A DNA stretch of 35,723 nt from the NCBI GenBank assembly GCA_027619595.1, contig JAQCHP010000043.1:1-35723 (forward strand), written 5' to 3'. The notes beneath the pieces are model-generated. The model ran no database searches and was not told the origin of the DNA. It saw only the letters and a list, made by a program, of their open reading frames with translations. This document shows positions 1 through 8,369 of the stretch, piece by piece (within the stretch, counting starts at the first letter, position 1; every line of letters begins with the position of its first letter). This stretch comes from Planctomycetota bacterium (GTDB taxonomy: Bacteria > Planctomycetota > Planctomycetia > Pirellulales > Pirellulaceae). Position numbers and translations under genes: made by a program.

Positions 1-61
1 GAATTCTTCTGAAGAGGCAAATTTTTTATGAGGGCGGTACTGAGTCCTGGTCAATGGGAAA

Positions 62-90
62 CCGTTCGCGGCCCTCCGGGCGGTGAACGG
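62..90. other. GC-rich hairpin in the left-edge non-coding region
   Basis: A six-base outer stem (CCGTTC/GAACGG) continues inward through a wobble pair, one C-G pair and one mismatch into GCCC/GGGC around a three-base loop. No T-run follows on either strand, so an intrinsic terminator is not supported. The surrounding 1-233 contains only short open frames at the window edge: one on plus ending at 86, and one on minus starting at 120 and running off the left end without a ribosome-binding site. Neither was recognised. Confidence 0.3.
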
Positions 91-233
91 CTGCGTCCGC
101 GGGACCTGCTGGCGTAGCATTTCGTTGATTTGTTGACTAAACTGGGCGACGTTAGGTCGCGGAAGATGACGGCCGTGTTCATAAATTCCTGTTCACCGGC
201 GGAACGTACCAAGGATTTGTTGGGAGAGTGCTT

Positions 234-1262
234 ATGTTCATGGTTGCACTTGTGGTATGGGCCGTGTTGATGTCGAATGGCCTATGGGCTGCTGATTTGA
301 CGCTAGAAACGGCCGAGGAGCCGAGTGCGAATTCTCGGGATGAATCGCTGGCGAAGTCGTTTTCACTTTCGTTGGCGGGAGATTTTCTGGATTCCGCGGC
401 ACTGCATTGGACGAAGAAGCACGAGTGTTTTACCTGCCATACGAATTACGCCTATCTGTTGGCCCGGCCGGGAATTTCTTCGGACGTTCGGGCGCATGAA
501 CAGGTCCGTGCGGCCCTCGAGAACCTTGTCGAGCAGCGCTGGGAGGCGGAGGGACCACGGTGGGACGCTGAAGTCGTCATGGCGGCGGCGACACTCGCTT
601 TGAACGATGCGGCAACGACGGGAACGCTCCACGCTACAACTCAAAAAGCGTTGGCTCGCATGTGGACGGTTCAAAAACCGAACGGTGGATTTGACTGGCT
701 CAAATGCGGTTGGCCGCCCATGGAATCTGATGACGACTTCGGTATCGCAATGGCAGCACTTGCCATGGGCGCGGCACCGGGGGGTTATGCCGCTACGGCG
801 GAGGCTCAAGCAGGGACGAAACAGCTGCAGGCCTACCTGCGTGACAATCCTCCGCCAACACTGCACCACCAGGCGATGTTGCTGTGGGCAGAGAGCTATG
901 GCACTTCGTTATTGACTCCGGCGCAACGTCAACAGTGCATCTCCGCGATGACTGCCTTGCAGAAACCAGACGGAGGTTGGGCAGTCGCCAACTTTGGTGA
1001 TTGGGAGCGGTCGGACGATAAGTTGCAAGACAACGATACGAGTGACGGTTATGCAACCGGCCTTTCGATATTCGTTTTGCGCAAGTCGGGTGTTGCATCG
1101 AGTGATCCACGAATTCAACACGGAATTGCGTGGCTTAAGACTCATCAACGCGCCAGCGGTCGCTGGTATACACGTTCGTTAAACCAAGACAACAAACATT
1201 TCCTGTCGCATGCAGGAACCGCCTTTGCAGTCATGGCGCTAACTTCGTGCGACGTGAAATGA
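234..1262 (+). CDS. Secreted alpha/alpha-toroid (prenyltransferase/squalene-cyclase-like) protein with one CxxCH motif
   Basis: Exported protein of 342 residues. The N-terminus is a hydrophobic signal-peptide-like stretch (residues 1-20) ending near WAAD. Around residues 65-69 lies CFTCH, a c-type haem attachment motif, followed by NYAYLLARP. The rest is helical with QW-like repeats (QKPNGGF, QKPDGGW, then a weaker copy), typical of the toroid fold of terpene cyclases and protein prenyltransferases. At this length it cannot be a full squalene-hopene cyclase (about 650 residues), and no DxDD catalytic motif was seen. Similar CFTCHTNYAY proteins are known in planctomycetes without an established function. 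Start: GTG at 228, ATG at 234 and ATG at 240 are in frame; ATG 234 is best placed behind GGGAG at 222-226. It stands alone and converges on the epimerase gene. Haem binding is an inference from the motif. Confidence 0.8.
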   Translation: MFMVALVVWAVLMSNGLWAADLTLETAEEPSANSRDESLAKSFSLSLAGDFLDSAALHWTKKHECFTCHTNYAYLLARPGISSDVRAHEQVRAALENLVEQRWEAEGPRWDAEVVMAAATLALNDAATTGTLHATTQKALARMWTVQKPNGGFDWLKCGWPPMESDDDFGIAMAALAMGAAPGGYAATAEAQAGTKQLQAYLRDNPPPTLHHQAMLLWAESYGTSLLTPAQRQQCISAMTALQKPDGGWAVANFGDWERSDDKLQDNDTSDGYATGLSIFVLRKSGVASSDPRIQHGIAWLKTHQRASGRWYTRSLNQDNKHFLSHAGTAFAVMALTSCDVK

Positions 1263-1290
1263 CGAACCAGCGGTGGAGGTGTGATCAGCC

Positions 1291-2313
1291 TTAGGCCGAT
1301 TGGTTTCGCCTGCTGGCAGGCAAGTACTTATGCGATTGAAACCACGTCCAGGCATCGTGGATTGTCTCTCGCGTGTCTCTGCACGAGTAGTTCAGCTCCG
1401 CGTTGGCAAGTTGACTTGAGTAGTACTTGGGGACGTTGGCGAGTGCGATCGCGCGGGAATTTACGGCGGGTTCCGTTCCGCTCACCATTGCCCAGAGGTC
1501 TCCAGCCCACCCGCTGGCTCGCAAAGTGAAGGATCCCGCATTACAGATCGGTCGGCGAGCGCCCGTGACTTCAGCGAACAGGCGCCAGGCCTCGAGATAC
1601 GACATGCTAACTCCGGCCAGCGCATAACGTTGCCCTATCGTTCCTTGATGCAATGCCGTGATGGTTGCTGCGGCGACGTCACGCACATCGCAAAGGCTGA
1701 CTGTTCCTCGCGGCGCGAACAAGCCGCGACCAGCCGCGACTTCGATCAACATCCGTCCTGAAGAGGGTTTCCAGTCCCACGGTCCGAGCATGAATCCAGG
1801 GTTGACGATAACTGCTTGCAGGCCACGAGCAACCTCTTGTCGGACGACAAGCTCTGCCTCGCGTTTGGTAATGACATAGGGAACTCTTAGCAGGGCGAGG
1901 AGTGGTGTGCTTTCGGTCGCCGGGTGCTCAGCCGTACCGATTCCCAGAGCATCGCAAGTGGAAACATGTACCATGCGTGCTCCAACGTCGCGGGCGGCTT
2001 GCGTCACATGCACGGTTCCTTGGACGTTGATCGCTCGATGCACTTCAAGATTTCGGCCGCCGATTTGCACATAAGCGGCAGCGTGGATCACGTTGTTCAC
2101 TCCTTGACACGCTCGAACGACCGATGCCTTATCTAAGACATTTCCTTCGTAACGATCGATGGTGAGTCCATCCAAGGGCAGGCAATCCCGTGCGGAACGC
2201 ACCAGGACGCGCACTCGATGGCCAAGCTGCAAGAGCTGTCGCACGACGTTGTTCCCGACCAGGCCCGTAGCACCGGTGACGAGGGTGACAGAGGTGGCGG
2301 TACTAGCGTTCAT
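1291..2313 (-). CDS. NAD(P)-dependent epimerase/dehydratase, extended SDR, HpnA-like
   Basis: 340-residue extended short-chain dehydrogenase. The Rossmann nucleotide site TGATGLVG is at residues 13-20 and the catalytic YVITK (Tyr146, Lys150) follows a Ser/Thr pair near 119-120. The segment VIVNPGFMLGPWDWKPS and the later GxRYALAG region resemble the HpnA/dihydroflavonol-reductase branch (hopanoid-associated sugar epimerase family). The substrate is probably a nucleotide-bound or isoprenoid-linked sugar, but this is not shown. The ATG directly follows the TAA of cdsA with no spacer and has no clear ribosome-binding site, so translational coupling is likely. It is the last gene of the minus-strand train that begins at 7933. 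The hopanoid link rests on family resemblance only; no true squalene-hopene cyclase is in the window. Confidence 0.85.
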   Translation of the reverse strand: MNASTATSVTLVTGATGLVGNNVVRQLLQLGHRVRVLVRSARDCLPLDGLTIDRYEGNVLDKASVVRACQGVNNVIHAAAYVQIGGRNLEVHRAINVQGTVHVTQAARDVGARMVHVSTCDALGIGTAEHPATESTPLLALLRVPYVITKREAELVVRQEVARGLQAVIVNPGFMLGPWDWKPSSGRMLIEVAAGRGLFAPRGTVSLCDVRDVAAATITALHQGTIGQRYALAGVSMSYLEAWRLFAEVTGARRPICNAGSFTLRASGWAGDLWAMVSGTEPAVNSRAIALANVPKYYSSQLANAELNYSCRDTRETIHDAWTWFQSHKYLPASRRNQSA

Positions 2314-3393
2314 TTAACGAGAAAAGAATGCTCGTGTAAGGTGAAAGAAGACGGGGGCAGCAAAACAGATCGAGTCGATTCGGTCGAGGATACCAGGGTG
2401 TCCTTCCACTAGCGTACCGTAGTCCTTGACGCCCCGATCCCGCTTGATGGCCGACATGGTAAGGCTACCGGCATAGCCCATGATTGTAGTCACCATCGAC
2501 ATGAGTGCGGCTTGCCAAACGTTGAATGGAGTTACTTGAAACAGAAGCGTGAGCAGTGTACCCAGCAGGGCCGACGAGAGGACGCCACCGACAAAACCTT
2601 CCCAGGTCTTATTGGAATTGATTGTGGGCGCAATAATTCGTCGGCCGAGTAGTTTGCCCCAACCGTACTGAAAGACGTCGCCCATTTGAACGATAAGGAT
2701 CAAGAAAAAGAGGATTCCAGCGGGCTTGCCCTGCCAATTGCCCCGTGCACTTTCCAAGTCGGTCGATCCTTCCGGGGACTCGGCACCGGGCGGAGAATTA
2801 TTAACGTCCGTCTCACTTGCCATCGCATGGGAGTCGACTAATTGAAGGTCGAGTAACGCGGGTGCGTAGCTGAGTGCGTAGACACAAACAAACAAACCGG
2901 CTTGGATCTTGGCGGTACGTTCCAAGAATCGTTTATGGTCTCCCGATAATGCCACACGCGCCGACACGAAAAAGAAGCCGTAGACAGGCAGCACGATACT
3001 GTATTGGTCGTAATATTCACGGCCAAGTCCGACGAGGATATATTGAAGCGGCGTAAAAGCAAAGAAGACCCAAAACAGCGCGCGGTGGTCACCGGCTCGC
3101 GTTGGTGTCAGCGTGATATATTCGCGAAGTGCCCAAAAGGAAACCAAGAAAAACAAGAGTACCGTGGCAGCTCGGAATGGAATGAGAAGCGATACGGCAA
3201 GTATCGCAAACATCATCCACCAAGTCTGGACGCGCAAATTGAAGGCCTGGACCATCGCAGAATTGACAGTTGTTTCGGTTTGCCGCCGCAGGAACTGTCC
3301 GACGCCGAATGCGATCGACAATACCAAGAGAACCACTGCCAGCAAGATGGACGTGTGGAAATCGAGCTGTACGACACCGGGTCCAAGCAACAT
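2314..3393 (-). CDS. cdsA: Phosphatidate cytidylyltransferase
   Basis: Integral membrane enzyme that makes CDP-diacylglycerol from CTP and phosphatidic acid, the branch point for bacterial phospholipids. At 359 residues it is longer than the usual ~270 because of a soluble insert (about residues 190-222) rich in Ser, Glu and Pro. Several transmembrane helices are visible. The family signature is at residues 313-340: SAIKRDRGVKDYG followed by EGHPGILDRID; the usual HGG is HPG here, a common variant. An AAGGAAG ribosome-binding site lies about ten bases before the ATG. It starts six bases after the acyltransferase stop and ends flush against the epimerase start, so the three genes form a tight lipid module: the acyltransferase makes phosphatidate and CdsA activates it. 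Confidence 0.92.
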   Translation of the reverse strand: MLLGPGVVQLDFHTSILLAVVLLVLSIAFGVGQFLRRQTETTVNSAMVQAFNLRVQTWWMMFAILAVSLLIPFRAATVLLFFLVSFWALREYITLTPTRAGDHRALFWVFFAFTPLQYILVGLGREYYDQYSIVLPVYGFFFVSARVALSGDHKRFLERTAKIQAGLFVCVYALSYAPALLDLQLVDSHAMASETDVNNSPPGAESPEGSTDLESARGNWQGKPAGILFFLILIVQMGDVFQYGWGKLLGRRIIAPTINSNKTWEGFVGGVLSSALLGTLLTLLFQVTPFNVWQAALMSMVTTIMGYAGSLTMSAIKRDRGVKDYGTLVEGHPGILDRIDSICFAAPVFFHLTRAFFSR

Positions 3394-3398
3394 CTAAC

Positions 3399-4154
3399 TC
3401 AGGCTTCCTTTAACCGGAGCACGGCGGAGCGGGCCCGTGACAGAAAACTCGTTTTGGGTTCGCCCGGCTCAAGCCAAATTGGGGGGCCAAACGTAATGCA
3501 ACTCAATAGGGGTACTGGCAGGAACTCCCCTCGCGGTAGAACGCGATTGAGGTTGTCGATATAAACCGGTACCAATTCCCAATCAGGGCGCTTCTTTCCC
3601 AAGTAATAGAGCCCGCTCTTGAACTCGCCAATCTCCCCTTCGGGATTTCGTCCTCCTTCGGGGAATACAATGTAAGAATGAACGTCCCCCGCCTCATGCA
3701 GCATGAGGTCGATCGGACTTTGATGGACTTTGATATTCGTTCGATCGATGAGCAGTGCGTTAAAGGACTTGGCGAGATGCCGTCGCACAAATCCGCGGTC
3801 CCAATAGTCTCGAGCGGCAACGGGCCGCGTCAGATTGCGCACTTCCGCTGGAAGCGATGCCCACACTACCAGGGCGTCCAGGTGACTGGTGTGGTTCGCG
3901 AAATAGACTCGCTGGCAAGTATCGGGGTGGCAATCGATCCATCGCGTTGTTGCGCCGCTAAGTGCTTTTGCAACGAGGGACAGGGCAGTTGTAGTAATGC
4001 CGCGCATGTTTACCGCACCACGACTCGGGGCAGGCGTCAGACGCTGCATTCGAGAAGTTCCTGTTGTAACATCCGTGCGATAGTGCATGATGGAATTGGA
4101 TCCGTGTGCGAGCTCTTGAGGGTGTGAAGCTTTTGGCGTAGTCCACCACACCAT
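3399..4154 (-). CDS. plsC: 1-acyl-sn-glycerol-3-phosphate acyltransferase family protein
   Basis: PlsC-family acyltransferase, 251 residues from the chosen start. It carries the catalytic HX4D motif NHTSHLD (His88 and Asp93) and the glycerol-phosphate-binding FPEGGR motif (from residue 164). The expected role is acylation of lysophosphatidate to phosphatidate at the membrane, feeding the CdsA encoded next to it. Start: the open frame begins with GTG at 4163, but ATG at 4154 has AGGTGG five bases upstream. The first ~50 residues precede the conserved fold, and internal ATGs at 4049 and 4007 are alternatives. A 16-base dyad lies about 20 bases before the start. The family also contains acyltransferases for other lipids, so the exact acceptor is not certain. 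Confidence 0.85.
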   Translation of the reverse strand: MVWWTTPKASHPQELAHGSNSIMHYRTDVTTGTSRMQRLTPAPSRGAVNMRGITTTALSLVAKALSGATTRWIDCHPDTCQRVYFANHTSHLDALVVWASLPAEVRNLTRPVAARDYWDRGFVRRHLAKSFNALLIDRTNIKVHQSPIDLMLHEAGDVHSYIVFPEGGRNPEGEIGEFKSGLYYLGKKRPDWELVPVYIDNLNRVLPRGEFLPVPLLSCITFGPPIWLEPGEPKTSFLSRARSAVLRLKEA

Positions 4155-4174
4155 CTTAACCACCTAGGAGCGGT

Positions 4175-4190
4175 GTGGACCACGGTCCAC
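4175..4190. promoter_or_regulatory. Perfect dyad upstream of plsC, operator-like
   Basis: GTGGACC and GGTCCAC form a perfect seven-base inverted repeat separated by AC. It lies in the only spacer between the broken glycosyltransferase and the lipid genes, about 20 bases before the plsC start. Two bases are too few for a hairpin loop, so a protein-binding operator is more natural than a terminator. No regulator was recognised in the window. Confidence 0.3.
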
Positions 4191-4244
4191 CTACAATCTG
4201 AGGGGTTTACGCAGGCCCACGAGCCCCCTTCATGGTACAGCGTT

Positions 4245-5410
4245 TCAGCTACTAAGAGAATCCGACTGGACGATGTTGACCAGTTCAAGGGGTGGATTCG
4301 CCTGGGAAATAGCCGTAGCGCGTGACGAATGGACCGAATCCGGTGAGGTTAGCGTAAAATCTCGCCCGGCCTTTGCGACGTAGGTTTCGCGGATCAGTCG
4401 AGTATACCCATCCACCATATGGCGGAGCGTCCATCCCGATAGAACATCTTGGCGGCCCTGTCGTCCCATGCGACCGGAACTCCGCACGCTAGGGCTTCGA
4501 GAATCGACACCGGATTCGCTTCCATGCGGGAACTGAGAGCAAAGACATCGAACGCATTCAGGATTTGCGGTACATCGCGACGGGTGCCAAGAAAGTGGAC
4601 TCGCTCCGTAAGGCACCATTGTTCCGTGAAACGAGTCAGGTTTTGTCGTTCTGGGCCATCCCCGATAATCGCCAAATGGACCGAAGGAACTCGTGAGACG
4701 ACTGCCCGAAAGGCTTGCAGCAGGAGTTCCAGGTTCTTTTCCGGACGCAGGGCGGCCACCACTCCACAAAGTCGAACCTCGGCTCCCAGACCCAATTCAC
4801 GGCGAATTCGTGCGCCGTCCTCAACGGAGGGCCGGAACCGATCGGTGTCGACTCCGTTAGGGACTACACGAACCTTGTGGAGGGGGAGGTTCTCGTTCAA
4901 AACTAAATAGCGCCCATGTTCGGGGGCCACGGCAACGAACGAGTCTGTAATTGGAGTAAGTTGCCGATTGAGCCAACCGACGGTGTCCGGCCAGCCTGTC
5001 GAATGGAGGGCCGAGAGGACCACAGGCACTCCGGCCAACCAACCGGCCAGTCGCCCCCAAAACATCTTGTCGCCGGCACCCACGGTAACAATCGCATCGA
5101 TTTGCCGCTGCCGAAAGAGTCGGATCATGTTCGATAAGATGCGCGGATCGTACTTGTGTGCCAGCAAATTGCGGAAGCCCGTAAACTCACTGCTCAGCTC
5201 TTCGCCGACCGGGCCAAAATCCTTCAGGCAACAAAACTCGGGACAAATTTGATCGCGATCGAAGGATCTCATTAGATTCATGAGCAACGTTTCTGCCCCA
5301 CCCACCGGCATGCTTGTGTTCACAAACATGGTGCGCAGCGGACCGCGTTCGTCCAGAAACGTATGTTGTGGTCGGGGAAAACTTCGGATTAGTGTGGATA
5401 GCACGTTCAT
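4245..5410 (-). pseudogene. Glycosyltransferase family 4 gene, broken by internal deletion and frameshift
   Basis: GT-B glycosyltransferase of the GT4/group 1 type, expected to build a surface polysaccharide in the cytoplasm. The N-terminal half is normal (PVGGAETLL, then VVPNGVDTDRF and RPEKNLELLLQAF), and the EX7E region EANPVSILEALACGVPV is present. After GVPV the open frame turns to unrelated sequence and stops at 4394. In the neighbouring frame, the typical family C-terminus appears at once: MGRQGRQDV, WTLRHMVDGYTRLI, then RETYVAKAG, ending at a TGA at 4245. About 45 residues normally found between GVPV and the MGR segment are absent, so a deletion not divisible by three has joined the two parts near 4467-4478. 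Start: ATG 5410 follows AAGG by seven bases; ATG 5428 and TTG 5431 are alternatives. It lies 49 bases after the flippase stop in the same train. Confidence 0.75.
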
Positions 5411-5459
5411 CTGGCAACCTTCCGGCATCAATTGGACAATTGAGAACTCGCCATCGAAT

Positions 5460-7031
5460 CTAATGAGTCGGTGGAATGGCAGGGGTCGTCAGCCCGTACG
5501 AATGAACCGACGATCTTCGCAGTCGTTCAACGAACGACTGCCAGCAATCGTGGATCACGCGTTGTTCTTTGGGGGTGAATAGTCGGCGTTGCAGGTTTTT
5601 CGAGACCAGCAGCGCGACCAAGGATAAAAGGCAAACGGTCGTACCGATTGGCAGCAACAACGGAACGCACAAAAAGACGACCGTCCCACGTGTCAAGCGA
5701 AAGCCGTTCCTGTGACTGAGAACCAGTAGCGTGCCCAATGTGAGTGCGTTTGCCAAAAGGGTTGCCCAAACCGCCCCTGTCAACCCGAAGCGGGGCAAAA
5801 GAACACAGCCTAAGCCTACGTTGGCGATGATTCCTACCAGAAAGCCAAGTAGTATTCGCTGCGATCGCTCTGCGCACAATAAGTACGTCTCCGCAATTAC
5901 TGTTAGACCAAATAGAATGCAGTAAGCCAAGGTACAGGGCAGTACCGACAAACCGTCGGCGAATTTCCCTTGAAGGACATGCTGAAATAACCACGGTGCC
6001 ACGGTCAATACGGCGGTAGCGACTCCGAACAGAGTGAGGCAGGCCACCTTAAGAGCAAAGTTGATCCACCAGCCAACGATCCGCCGACGGCCACGCTCCC
6101 AGTCGCGCGACAGGTAAGGTACCAAGATACTTGATACCAGCATCGCCACTGAAATGAGCAACTCTCCTAATACCCGACTGCTATGGTACTGTCCCACCAT
6201 AGCGATGGTCGATTCATGACTCGCGTTGGAAAAATGAACGAGCATGAACCGATCCGAGGAAATGAATACGTTGGTCGCAATGTTCGACGTCCAAATACCG
6301 AACGCAAAGGGTGCAACTCTTTTCTATAGGTCCGCGTTGGTCAATGCGGTGCTCTTTGACGCATTCCAACAATCGGCTCGGGACAATGCAAAGATCGCCA
6401 TTGCGCCGGTGATCATACATGCACTGCCGTAGGCCACCACAACAGCCGCTGCACCACCTCCGGTGTATTGCAACAGTGCACAACCCACCAGAGCGAACGT
6501 AAGGCTATTCACAAATTGGATTCCGGCAACCCAACGAACTTGACGTAGCGCGGTGCAGAGTTCCGTTAGTGCGTTGAAACCCATCACGCTTAGTAGGCAA
6601 ATTGCCACGACGACGAGCAGTTGATATTGATTCGCATCACCCAAGGTCAACCAGGCTGACGTGCCTCCTCCCGATAAGAGGAGGCAAATTCCGGCGATAC
6701 CCAACACATGGGTGGCCACTAAAGTACGCCGTAGATAAAGGGCAAGCTGCCCTTTTTGTCGATAGTGTTCGACGTAGCGCCCGAACGATCCGGGTATTCC
6801 GAGTGCGAACAAGGGCGCGGCTAACCCGATAAGACTGAAGGCCAAATTCCATAGGCCAAGTTCCTCGGGCGTTAGGAGTCGGCAAAACCAGAGGTTGCGA
6901 AGAAATCCGATCCCGCGCTGCGCTACGACCATCACCAGCAGAACGGTCATTCCCGTAGAGAATCCATCTCCTCGAGGAATCTTTACGTCGGTGCACGTGG
7001 GAGGTTCAGTGGATTGCAACGCCAGCTTCAT
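5460..7031 (-). pseudogene. Wzx-like polysaccharide flippase gene interrupted by an in-frame TAG
   Basis: Membrane transporter of the MATE/MOP polysaccharide-flippase family, which moves lipid-linked sugar units across the inner membrane. The first part (235 residues) has the N-terminal helices (QRGIGFLRNLWFCRLLTPEELG, a typical family opening). A TAG at 6324-6326 then ends the frame. The next codons stay in the same frame, read KRVAPFAFGIWTSN and then VFISSDRFMLVHF, and run into the remaining helices to a stop at 5460. Without the TAG the protein would be 522 residues, the normal family length. There is no shift of frame. An internal ATG at 6245 could restart translation, but it would lack the first half of the transporter. 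The start overlaps the deacetylase stop by four bases (ATGA) and has GAGG seven bases upstream. Confidence 0.8.
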
Positions 7032-7933
7032 AGCAGTACCTCGTCCAAAGGTGCGCGCTGTGCCAACGAGGTCGTAAAATCATAGTCCGATCCCAGGGTT
7101 CGCTTGCGCGGGTCGACCGTCATCCAGTTGAGGAACCGGCATCGGTCGGGATCGCCGTGAATTCTTTGCAGATGAAACGGATCCCCTTCCGGGAGATTGT
7201 AAGCACCATAAGCAGAACAAACTCCGGCATAGCCATGGTCGCGTGCCATTTGGAATGCGTCGCGATTGAGATTATGGTGCAGACCATAGGGAAAAGCAAA
7301 GTAGCGGGGCTGACGTCCCAAATGCTTCGTCAGAATATCTCGTGACACAACAATCTCGTTGTGGAGGTGCACTTTGTCCACCAGCGGTCCGAAGTCGATA
7401 TGATTCATGGCATGTACGCCAATATCGATGCCGGCTTCCGATAGCGCCAGAATTTCTTCTGGTGAATTCGGCCGCAGCGGGCGGCCACAAGCAATATCGT
7501 GTGGAAAGGGCCTGCCTTCAAAAACGTTCGAGACGGTTACAAAATAGGTTCATGGGATACGATGTTTGATCAGATACGGCAGTGCGAAATGGCAATTGTC
7601 GCCGTAGCCATCATCGAACGTAATGGTCACGCACGGACGCTGATTGCCTTGTCGAATTCTGCGCTGTCCTTCTTCAAGGGATACCAGATCGCAATTGTGA
7701 CGGAGCCAGTCCATTTGGGCTTGGAACTTCCGCTTTGTCATCGTCCAAGCGTTTAGGTCTTGGTCGGCAACGCGGTGGTAAAACAGAATCATTACCGGGG
7801 CCGTGTGTTCAAGGTAGTCGCGCTGACGAGCGTGCCGTCGCCACGGTTGTGAGACGATGTAGTAGGCCCATAGCCCGGCGTTCCGGATCCAATTCGACTG
7901 CAGGAAAATCGAACGCGGGAAACTGTTTGTCAT
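7028..7933 (-). pseudogene. Polysaccharide deacetylase (NodB-like) gene interrupted by an in-frame TGA
   Basis: Carbohydrate esterase family 4 (NodB-fold) deacetylase, expected to remove N-acetyl groups from a surface polysaccharide. The first 127 residues contain the catalytic-base motif TFDDG (105-109). Codon 128 is TGA (7550-7552). The same frame continues with TYFVTVSNVFEGRPFPHD and carries the metal-binding H174-A-M-N-H178 motif, ending at 7028. The two halves of the active site are therefore separated by the stop. In relatives this position commonly reads IPCTYFVT, so TGA probably replaces a Cys codon (TGT/TGC). Full length would be 301 residues. It is the first gene of the minus-strand train; its stop overlaps the flippase start. 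Single-base decay is the simplest reading; selenocysteine or readthrough is less likely. Confidence 0.8.
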
Positions 7934-8369
7934 GATTCAATCTTTTGCCGCAAAGGTGATTCGCATTTTTCTACAGCGCAAGCCGGTCAGCCGTGTCAGT
8001 AGCGTCCGTTTGTTGGTCGCAGCCCGCAAATTGGGCGTAATCCCTGCAATTGGAATGACGTGTCCAAATGTGAGTGACTGGGTTCCGGCAAAAATCCTTC
8101 AGAAGAACTCTTGGTTACTGGGGCGCAAGTGCAAGGGACTGGTGGGCGTTCTGCGTCGGAATGCGATGCCTCGTTGACTTTTGTCAACAATGCGCGTCGG
8201 GATCGGGTCGGTAACGTTGATACCTAAGTCGTTAACACAAGCTATGTTATGTTGAGGGGTCGCCGGCGGAGACGACTTGTGCGTAGTATGGCTCCGGATT
8301 TGCGGTACATGTATTTCAGCCAATGCGTTCGTCCGACGGCCACCGAACACACAATGCAAGGTTTATGAC
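7934..8369. other. Divergent non-coding region between the deacetylase and the chain-length gene
   Basis: No gene was recognised here. An 81-codon open frame at 7932-8177 has no coding character and no good ribosome-binding site. The region should hold the promoters of both divergent polysaccharide transcripts. The only clear element is the dyad at 8173-8188. No convincing -35/-10 pair was found. Confidence 0.5.
8173..8188. promoter_or_regulatory. Operator-like dyad in the divergent polysaccharide promoter region
   Basis: GTTGAC and GTCAAC form a perfect six-base inverted repeat around TTTT. It lies about 180 bases before the chain-length gene and 240 bases before the deacetylase. It could be a transcription-factor site or a small hairpin; nothing in the sequence decides between these. 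Confidence 0.3.

Noticed and set aside
1-120. Partial gene at the left edge (minus strand from 120)
   Set aside because: About 40 codons without a ribosome-binding site or recognisable motif; too little to call.
234-1262. Squalene-hopene cyclase next to an HpnA-like epimerase, as a hopanoid cluster
   Set aside because: The toroid protein is half the required length, is secreted and lacks a DxDD motif; the genes are convergent.
7550-7552. Selenocysteine at the TGA of the deacetylase
   Set aside because: A Cys position makes it worth testing, but no bSECIS-like hairpin was seen right after the codon, and the two neighbouring genes are also broken, which favours decay.
7932-8177. 81-codon open frame on plus overlapping the deacetylase start
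   Set aside because: No ribosome-binding site at a useful distance, no recognisable protein features, and it occupies a divergent promoter region.
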